Shown: piece after piece, positions 56,501 to 64,000 of the stretch
Layout: each line of letters opens with the position of its first letter
How positions within the stretch are numbered: the stretch's first letter is position 1
NCBI RefSeq assembly: GCF_040802235.1
Contig: NC_133166.1
Span: forward strand, 112,420,991 to 112,484,990
From: Manis javanica
Taxonomy: Eukaryota > Chordata > Mammalia > Pholidota > Manidae
Direction of reading: 5' to 3'
Length of the DNA stretch: 64,000 nucleotides
The notes under the pieces: model-generated
Told to the model about the DNA's origin: nothing
What the model saw: the letters and a program-made list of their open reading frames with translations, nothing else
The model's database searches: none
Made by a program: the position numbers and the translations under genes

Positions 56501-57378
56501 GAAGTTGGGGCATTGTGCTGCTGTTTTCAGTTGTCTCCATATATTGCTTAATCTCTGTTTTAATTTGTTCATTGATCCATTAATTATTTAGGAGCATGTT
56601 GTTAAGCCTCCATGTGTTTGTGAGCCTTTTTGTTTTCTTTGTACAATTTATTTCTAGTTTTATACCTTTGTGATCTGAGAAGTTGGTTGGTAGAATTTCA
56701 ATCATTTTGAATTCACTGAGGCTTTTTTGTGGCCTAGTATGTGGTCTATTCTGGAAAATGTTCCATGTGCACTTGAGAAGAATGTGTATCCTCATGCTTT
56801 TGGGTGTAGAGTTCTGTAGATGTCTGTTAGGTCCATCTGTTGTGTGTTCTTCAGTACCTCTGTGTCCTTACTTATTTTCTGTCTGGTTGATCTGTCCTTT
56901 GGAGTGAGTGGTGTGTTGAAGTCTCCTAAAATGAATGCATTGCATTCTATTTCCTCCTTTAATTTTGTTACTATTTGTTTCACATATGTTGGTGCTCCTG
57001 TGTTGGGTGTATAGATACTTATAATGGTTATATCCTCTTGTTGGATTGACCCCTTTATCATTATGTAATGTCCTTCTTTATCTCTTGTTACTTTCTTTAT
57101 TTTGAAGTCTATTTTGTCTGATACAGTACTGCAACACCTGCTTTTTTTTCCCTGTTGTTTGCATGAAATATCTTTTTCCGTCCCTTCACTTTTAGTCTGT
57201 GTATGTCTTTGGGTTTGAGGTGAGTTTCTTGTAAGCAGCATGTAGATTGTTCTTGCTCTTTTATCCATTTTATTACTCTGTATCTTTTGATTGGTGCATT
57301 CAGTCCAATTACATTTAGGGTGATTATTGATAGATACGTACTTATTGCCATTTCAGGCTTTGGATTCATGGTTACCAA
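53550..57378 (-). pseudogene. Degenerate L1 ORF2 (endonuclease-reverse transcriptase)
   Basis: The frame starts near 57378 (MVTMNPK) and ends at 53550, about 1,276 codons, the usual ORF2 length. In order it has the endonuclease (TLNVIGLNAPIK, CLQETHLKPKD, GDFNTPLTPKDRSTRQK), the reverse transcriptase with the catalytic [10 protein letters not shown], and a C-terminal part ([39 protein letters not shown]). Several frameshifts and stops separate these pieces (for example near 57250, 56790, 55670 and 54730), so no full protein can be made. Confidence 0.9.
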
Positions 57379-57599
57379 AAGTTCAAGGGTAGCTTCTTTA
57401 CTATCTAACCATCTAACTTTAACTCACTTATCACACTATTATAAACACAGTCTGATGATTCTTTATTTCTCTCCCTTCTTATTCTTCCTCCTCCACTCTT
57501 TTTATATGTTAGGTGTACTATTCTGTGCTCTTTTGTGTTTCCCTTGACTGATTTTGTGGACAGCTGATTTTATTTTTTGCCTTTAGTTAGTATTTGGTT

Positions 57600-58579
57600 G
57601 GTCTGCTTTATTTGCTGTGATTTATTTTCTCTGGTGACATCTATTTAGCCTTAGGAGTCCCTTTAAAATACCCTGTAGAGATGGTTTGTGGGAGGTAAAT
57701 TCTCTCAACTTTTGCTTATCTGGAAATTGTTTAATCCCTCCTAAATGATAATCTTGCTGGATGCAGTATTCTTGGTTCAAGACCCTTCTGTTTCATTGCA
57801 TTAAATATATCATGCCATTCTCTTCTGGCCTGTAAGGTTTCTGTTGAAGTCTGATGATAGCCTAATGGGTTTTCCTTTGTAGGTGATCTTTTTTCTCTCT
57901 CTCTGACTGCCTTTAATACCCTGTCCTTGTCCTTGATCTTTGCCATTTTAATTATTATGTTTCTTGGTGTTGTCCTCCTTGGGTACCTTGTGTTGGGAGA
58001 TCTGTGGGCTTCCATGGTCTGAGAGACTATTTCCTTCCCCAGCTTGGGGAGTTTTCAGCAATTATTTCTTCAAAGACATTTTCTATCCCTTTTTCTCTCT
58101 TCTTCTTCTGGTACCCCTATTATGTGAATATTGTTCCGGTTGGATTGGTCACACAGTTCTCTTAAAATTCTTTCATTCCTAGAGATTCTTCTATCTCTCT
58201 CTGCCTCAGCTTCTCTGTATTCCTGTTCTCTGATTTTTATGCCATTAACAGTCTCTTGCACCTCATCCAGTCTGCTCTTAAGTCCTTCCATTGTTTGTTT
58301 CATTTCTGTTGTCTTCCTCTGGACTTCATCCCTTAGCTCTTACATATCTCTCTGCAGCTCCATCAACATGGTTGTGAATTTTATTTTAAATTCTTTTTCA
58401 GGAAGATTGGTTATATTGGTCTCACCAGGCCCTCTCTCTGGCATTGTTTGAGTGATTTTGGACTGGACCAGGTTCTTCTGCCTTTTCACGGCTATAGAAG
58501 TGATTGCCGGCAATGGCATGTGTGTCAGTTGGGAGAACAAAGTCCCTTCCTGCTTGCTGGTCGCCTTGCCCTTCTCCAC
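57600..58579 (-). pseudogene. Degenerate L1 ORF1 (RNA-binding coiled-coil protein)
   Basis: The frame begins MEKGKATSKQ near 58579 and passes through a coiled coil (EMKQTMEGLKSRLDEVQE) and the RRM stretch NNIHIIGVPEEEERK, then a C-terminal domain with ARREWHDIFNAMK. A stop near 58340, a shift near 58050 and a stop near 57731 disrupt it. In active copies this protein binds L1 RNA as a trimer. Confidence 0.85.
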
Positions 58580-59479
58580 TGCCTGTGCCGGTTAACCGCA
58601 CACAGGGAGCAGTCTCTGGGTTAATCCCCTGAGCTGCTGTGGGTGGGGCTGCCCTTGAGATAGCCTAGGGCATTGGCAGTGGTCGCAGTTGAGTGGTGTG
58701 TGTTCTCCTGCAAGGACAGTGCCCCTTCATGCCTTCTGGACTTTGTGCCAGCTTCTTCTGCCTATGCCGGGCAGCTGCGCACAGGGGGCAGCCTCTGGGT
58801 CTGGCCTGGTTAGCTGCACACTGGGAGAAGACTATGTGTGGTTGCTATGGGTGGGACTGCTCCCCAGCTGGTCTGCCGCCATGACAGGTCAGCCAGTTTG
58901 CTTGCAGTGCCGGTGGCGGAGAATGAACGGCAGGCTGCTTATTGCCGTGAGGGGCTTTGGAGCTGAGTTGCCACCCAGGGGGTTAGGGTGCCTGAAGTTC
59001 CTTAAAATTCCCAGCCTGCTGGGCTGAGTGTGCCAGGATGATTTTGTCCACCTGGTAAACCCTTGTCCCTTTAAGACTTTTAAAGCACCTGCTTTTCTTT
59101 TGTCCCAGGGGAGCTGGCTGTGGGGACCTGTTTGCAGTCTCAGTCTCGGATTTTACTTTTCCATTTCTCTTAATATCCACTACACCATGCACTGTGTGTC
59201 TGTGCTCCCGGTGTGGATTCCTAGGGCTGGGTATTTAGCAGTCCTGGGCTTCCACTCCCTCCCCACTCTGATTCTATTCCTCCCACCTGTGAGCTGGGGT
59301 GGGGGGAGTGCTCGGGTCACGGCTTTGTATCTTACCCTTTTTGTGAGATGCTGAGTTCTTGCAGATGTAGATGTAGCCTGGCTGTTGTACTGTATCTTCT
59401 GGTCTCTCTTTTAGTAATAGTTGTATTGGCTGTATTTTCAAAATACATACAGTTTTGGGAGATTTCCACCGCCTACTCA

Positions 59480-59501
59480 TGCTGCCATCTTGAGAAAGTC
59501 C
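59480..59501 (-). promoter_or_regulatory. L1 5' end with YY1-type site
   Basis: On the minus strand the element opens GACTTTCTCAAGATGGCAGC. CAAGATGGC is the YY1-binding word found at the start of L1 5'UTRs, where it sets accurate transcription initiation. Its presence shows that the copy is not 5'-truncated. Confidence 0.75.
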
Positions 59502-59514
59502 AGGAGACACACTT
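59502..59514 (+). repeat. Target-site duplication, right copy
   Basis: AGGAGACACACTT is identical to 53189-53201. After it, the old target element continues with CTGAATAACCAGTGGG. Confidence 0.9.
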
Positions 59515-59960
59515 CTGAATAACCAGTGGGAATAAGAAGGGTTTGCGGTAGAAATTAGAAATGCTGAGTGATAATGACACTGCCTGTGAAGACCTGCATG
59601 GTGCACACAGGCCAGAGCGGTGCAGAACCTCCAGCGTGTGTATCAGAGAAGAACACCTGAGCCGCTAGAGGGACAGCAGTAACCTGCAGGAAGCAGGAAG
59701 GAGGTGAGCAGAAGCTGGCCATACAGAAAGTACATGTTCAGCAGTCATCCAGACCAAAGGGTGATTCTTTTAAAATAAGAATAATGGAAAACCTCTGGTG
59801 AGACTGACAAAGAGAGAAAAAAGCAAAGGTGTGGATAGTCAGGCTTCATAATGAGTTGTGCTGGGGCAGCTGGATACCCACATACGCTTTAACTCTTGGC
59901 CCATACCTCACACCACAGAAGCATAAGGAAGCTGCAAAGATTATTGAGTGAAGCCTCCAG
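59515..59960 (+). mobile_element. Ancient L1 ORF2 fragment, right of nested L1
   Basis: The sequence continues the old L1 that was split: GGTAGAAATTAGAAATGCTG, a GAAAACCTCTGGTGAGACTG word (old L1 'aaacctctagccagact') and then TGGGGCAGCTGGATACCCAC. Very diverged and non-coding. Confidence 0.5.
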
Positions 59961-60225
59961 CCACATGTGTCCCTGAGTCCTGGAAGTGTGCTGACGTGTA
60001 AAACATGCTGGGTTTTGGAAACCATCATGTAAAGTGCTGTTCATGTTTTCATACTGATTACATGTTGAAACGACAGTACTTCAGGTTGAACAGAATAATG
60101 CTAAAATTTTCCTGTTTCCCTCTACTTGTTAATGTGGCTGCTGGAACATCTGAAGTTGCTCACAGGGCTCACCCTGATGGCTTGTGCTCTTCCTCCTGGA
60201 CAGCACTGTTCTGGGAGATGCTGTT
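59960..60225 (+). mobile_element. Ancient DNA-transposon-like relic
   Basis: AGCCACATGTGTCCC, TGATTACATGTTGAAACGAC, GTTAATGTGGCTGCTGGAAC and TGGACAGCACTGTTCTGG are words of an abundant mammal-wide fossil element. The family name is not certain. Confidence 0.45.
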
Positions 60226-61159
60226 CCTGACGTTCAGGTTAAGAAACATCTCCTTGAACAGGACCAGGAAGAAGTACTGATCATGAAGGAAAAGGTAGAT
60301 AACTTGGTTTACACTAAAATTAGGAAGGTGTGTTCATCAAAATACATCCCTGCAAGAGTGATGAACCCCACCCAGGTACGTGTCCAGACCTCATCAAACA
60401 AACGCGCCGTCCTGCAGAGAAGGGCAAGAAGGAAGACACACCCGCCAGCGCCGCACCAGGTGGATGAGTCACCTCTCCACAGAACCCTCTGCCCTGGCAT
60501 CTGCCGCGGCTGCCAGCGTGTGGGCTGGCTCCTACGTGTAGTGCCCCCTCTGCCCCAAGCCTTTTCGTCTTTTCTCTCCTTCCGTTCATTTGAATGTCCT
60601 CATTCTTGCTTTAAATCATCCTTCTCCCACCCCAGTGCTTCGGGAGCTCTGCACACACTCCTTTCAGAGGTTGCCTCACTGCAGGGGCCCTGAACTTTGC
60701 ATCTAGTGTCCTGCGAGAGCTTCACCCGCCCCAGGACCAGGTGTGTGCAGGTGCTGTGCTCCTGCTGGAATCCCATGAACTATTGATGTGCTTCTTAATT
60801 CAGTGCATTTTAAGCCCCCTTGCCAGGTGTTGTCATTGATTATGCACTCATTTATTTCAATTTGGACATTTTCTTTATATACAGGGTATCTGTGGGCTCA
60901 CCACTCCCTTTGTTCCATAGTCCTCCTGGAGCCTGCCTTCCCTCCATGGCCACTCCCCTCTGCCCAGAGGGTGTCCTTTCCATTTTCTTTAGGGTGATGC
61001 CCTGGTGGGGAGCCCATCTTTGAAAATGCCTCCAGTTTGCAGAAGTGGTACTTCTGGTCAGTTTTGCAGCCCCAGCCTCAGGTTCCAGTGTTGCTGGCAG
61101 AAGTCAGCCTGCTGCTAAATTCTTGTTCATTTGGAAGTAATCTGCTCCACAACCCCCAG

Positions 61160-61350
61160 CTGCTCCTGACATTTACAGTTTTTATTTTGACATTAATTTT
61201 GAAGTTGCAGTGAAGTTGCAAAAACAGTTATAAGTAATTCCCAAATACCTTCACCCTAATGTTAGTATTTTTATCATTCTCTCCCTCTCTCTGCACATGC
61301 ATACACACACAATTTTTTCTTAATGGTTTGAGTGACTTGCTCCTTGAGCC
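61160..61350 (-). mobile_element. Old L1 3'UTR fragment, antisense
   Basis: GACATTAATTTTGAAGTTGC, AAATACCTTCACCCTAATG and TATCATTCTCTCCCTCTCTC followed by CACACACAATTTTTTCTTAA match an old L1M-type 3'UTR read in antisense. Confidence 0.5.
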
Positions 61351-64000
61351 CAAATAAAGTGGATATATCTCAGTGTGAAGAAGGTCACATTACTCTAAAA
61401 GACATAGAGAAAGAGTTGAGTCTTCTACCCCATGTGGTATATCTTAGAACTTGGCCCAGAAGTTGCTTTGGATGAGAGGTGGAGGAAATGAGCATGTGGA
61501 GGTGGTGTCAGGGTATTGGTGACAGGATGTGGTATTTGCATCCAAGGCCCGTGGGGCAGGGCTCTAGGCTTACAGGCAGCCAGAGGGCCAGCTCTCCACC
61601 CTGCTGGCTGGCTGCTGGTGGCCCAGGACAGGGAGGTGGCATGCTCACCCTCCAGTTCTGAAGACCACAGAGATCAGGCCCTTCTGTAGTCACAGGAAAA
61701 GGTAATGGACAGAAGGGAGAAAAGATGGGGACACATGGCGGGAGTTGGCTCACTTGGGTCAGAGGCAGGGAAAGATGCAGAAGTCATAGGCATCCTCAGA
61801 TGGATTCCTGTGTGGCTGTTGTGGCCTAGATTTCTTATTGAGAGATTTCCAAAGCAACCTTTATTAATGAAGCAGTAGGTTCCTTGCTTCTCGCCTCTAC
61901 TCATCCAGTTGTGTTTAGATTTAGGTGGTTTTAAAAGAACATCAAACCCCAGATACCCCTGTGCAGCCACTGTCCTTGCTTCTGTGTTACTGAGTGACCG
62001 CTGGTCGCGAGGTTGTAAACACTGAGACCTGAGGCCACGGCCTTTGGAGGGGGTCACTTGCGGCCCCTGCCTTTGTTCCAGTGGGCTTCCTGTTCCAACA
62101 CGGCCTCCCATGAGCACGCTGCCTCTGGTGTACCCTCCTGTCGAGCTTTGCATCCCCTGCCCAGGTTTCTGGAATGCCTGCCAGTGCTCACCAGTAGCTT
62201 CTCACCTGCCCTGTGTGCAGCACCTCAGTTGGTGCCGCAGCCTTTCTTCACTCCCCTAGCAAGGTGGCCGGAGGCCAGAAGCACCCCAGTTCCCACCCCA
62301 TCTCTCTGCCATCCCGCAGGTTGCTGGGTTCTCTCCTGCATGTGTGGTTCTTTTCCTCCAGCTGCACTTTCTGGCTGTCTCTTTGGAGGTGGACAGTTAG
62401 TCTTGGGTTCTGTGTCCCAGGATTGTGGGGCTGGCCTGGGGCAGATGCCCAGTGGCTTGTGCTCAGGGTGCAGAGATCTCCCTCTGCCACCTTCACCCAG
62501 CCTCCCACTGGCCTCCCAGGGAGGTGGAAAGGCTCTTTCTGCCTGTGCAGTCTGCCCGTGGTTCAAGTCCACAGTCGGACAGGTCAGCCTGGCAGTCTGT
62601 CTTGAAGGCAGCCTGTGAGGCTGGGCACCAAGCACACTGCTTCCAGGCCTGGCATCAGTGCTGAGACCATTGCCTTGGGATAGGGGGTTAGGGTAAGAAG
62701 TCCAGTCCACTGCAGAGGCCTTTGTGAGCAACTGGGACTCTGATGAGGGCATTGAAGTTGTCTCTTTGTAGGAAACTGTGGCCCGTAGCAGGTGCCATGG
62801 CAGTGTGGGACGGTGAGGCTGTGCCAGCCAGCTCACTTCCACCCAGGTTGATTGGGAACCTGCCCCACTGTCCCCATCAGCGAGGATGGCTGACCAGATG
62901 GTGCCCTGTGGGCATCTGACCACCCATTCTCCCCTACTCCCAGGGTGTGCTGGGCCTCGCCATGGGGATGTCCTCCCAGCTGTCCTTGCACATGGCCTTG
63001 TCTCTGTCCACAAGGTGACAGAGGCCATGCTAGGTTCTGGCAGCAGCCACAGGAGGAAGGAAACTCAATTCAGAGCACATCTAACCTCGTAGGCCTCTCT
63101 GCGCCGGCCTAATAACCTCCCTTCACGGACCTTTCAGCCTCTGTGGCCCCTGCCTCTGAGGCAGAGTCAGTACATACTTCCCGTTTACTTTGTGTCCCAG
63201 AGAGGGTGGGAGCGGCGTAGGTTGTCACTTTCTGGGGTGTGAACACATGGAGGCAGCTGGGGGCAGGGCTCTGGCCACAGCCTTCTGTGAAGAGAAGCTT
63301 CCTCCTTTCAGTTGTTCAGTCACCCCAAGACAGCATTCAGGGTAGAGGCTTCTTCACCTCTCTACCAGCTCTTGGAATCAAGGAGTTGATTCCTTGGCAT
63401 CTTGCCAAAGTGACGAGTTCATGTGTCACAGCAGTCTTGGTCTTCAGATCCGCTGCAACTGTCAACCTCATTAGTGGTCACATTGTTCCCCCCTCAGCCC
63501 CTGGAAGCTTATTCAGGTTGGTTTTGAGTCCTGGTGGCAGTGACTCTAGTGGCCTTGGACAGCTAGGTCCAGATTTGGAATCCCCTTTTTCTCCAAGGAG
63601 CCGTTTTTTTGTGGTGGGAAGTGTTCTTTAGAGCCCACATTCCAGGTGCCGGGGTACCCACTGCTTTGGGTTGGCCATTGTCCACCTCTTGGTGAACAGA
63701 CTGCATTTGGGAGGCCTGAGGTGCCATGGGGTCACGCTGACCTTCCCAATCTGGGCAGGGCCAGGCCTTACTTACTCTAACCCAGAGTAGAGCCATCTAC
63801 TCTGAAAATCTAGGTTCTCAGTCACACTAGCATATTTCCCATTGGATTTGTCTGGTACCCACTTGCAGGACTCAGAACATATTACCAATACTGGCACCGC
63901 CCCAACAGTAGGATGCTGAAAACAGACGTGGTGGTGGGGTGTATTCTCGTGCTCCTGGGGTGCCCCTCAGAAGCTGCTCGGTCCCATCAGACGTGCCACA

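Larger units (their letters stand above)
53202..59501 (-). mobile_element. Full-length LINE-1, antisense to MOB2
   Basis: A 6.3 kb element runs on the minus strand: 5'UTR (59501 to about 58580) starting with a CAAGATGGC YY1-type site, ORF1 (about 58579-57600), ORF2 (57378-53550), a 350-bp 3'UTR and an A-rich tail (seen as TTTATTTATTTATTT at 53202-53223). It is flanked by perfect 13-bp target-site duplications, so it inserted by target-primed reverse transcription. Frames are broken by stops and shifts, so it is inactive. The 3'UTR wording fits a laurasiatherian (perhaps pangolin) L1 lineage. Confidence 0.92.
34039..64000 (+). other. MOB2: MOB2 intron 1 (continues beyond window)
   Basis: At least 29.96 kb of intron follow the first coding exon. 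It carries old MIR, L1 and DNA-transposon-like relics and a nested full-length L1. Stretches without a listed feature (for example 38.2-41.5, 42.5-45.5, 48-51.1 and 61.4-64.0 kb) show no recognisable gene or repeat; their many short frames are chance frames. Confidence 0.7.

Noticed and set aside
60184-60693. 169-codon frame after the nested L1, including KVCSSKYIPARV
   Set aside because: Its start overlaps an ancient transposon relic, and the middle weakly resembles decayed L1 ORF2 wording. No coherent protein family emerged.
1-64000. tRNA, rRNA, CRISPR or bacterial-type operons
   Set aside because: No cloverleaf, repeat-spacer array or ribosome-binding-site-led gene series was seen; the window is mammalian nuclear DNA.
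34743-64000. A second MOB2 exon in the window
   Set aside because: I looked for the conserved block beginning after MDWLMG (KSKAKPNGKK and ITDFQFKELVV-type residues) in all plus-strand frames and found none.

Overview
The window is nuclear DNA of a placental mammal. It shows GT-AG introns, CpG islands, Kozak-type starts, AATAAA polyadenylation signals, ancient MIR and L2 relics and a full-length LINE-1. The two protein genes recognised are DUSP8 (a dual-specificity MAP-kinase phosphatase) and the first coding exon of MOB2. They lie in the same order and relative orientation as on human 11p15.5, seen here from the transcribed strand. I found no Alu, B1/B2, carnivore tRNA-Lys SINE, ruminant Bov-tA or pig PRE element. 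The 3' end of the L1 resembles those I remember from pangolin sequence, so a SINE-poor laurasiatherian such as a pangolin is my best but unproven guess.

Layout. 1-2.9 kb is gene-free DNA upstream of DUSP8. 3.0-4.0 kb is the DUSP8 CpG-island promoter, with two perfect palindromic CREs around an inverted CCAAT box, followed by a non-coding first exon. The coding sequence starts in exon 2 (ATG 9739) and runs over six coding exons to the stop at 18104-18106. It predicts 621 residues with an intact MAPK-docking region and an intact HCX5R phosphatase loop. A 2.35 kb 3'UTR with AU-rich stretches ends at the AATAAA at 20457.

20.5-33.8 kb is intergenic. It holds three LTR-like relics, one of them with a fresh 151-bp tandem duplication, then microsatellites and a second large CpG-rich block at about 24.9-27.1 kb. 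That block carries a TATA/MEF2 element, an AP-1 site, a perfect CRE and a CTCF-like motif, and has no recognisable coding gene. It looks like an unassigned promoter or regulatory hub. At 33.7-34.7 kb is the MOB2 CpG island, with a near-consensus ZNF143 site and the 17-nt first coding exon (MDWLMG).

From 34.04 kb to the end is MOB2 intron 1; exon 2 is not reached. It contains old repeats and, at 53.2-59.5 kb, a full-length antisense L1 bounded by perfect 13-bp target-site duplications, inserted into an older sense-strand L1 fragment. The L1 reading frames are broken.

The two genes act in separate kinase pathways: DUSP8 removes phosphates from JNK/p38-type MAP kinases, and MOB2 regulates the NDR kinases STK38/STK38L. 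Nothing in the window links them functionally beyond synteny. No previously undescribed protein system was found. The best leads are regulatory: the orphan CpG island, the twin-CRE promoter, the DUSP8 uORF, the LTR with a tandem duplication and the nested L1.
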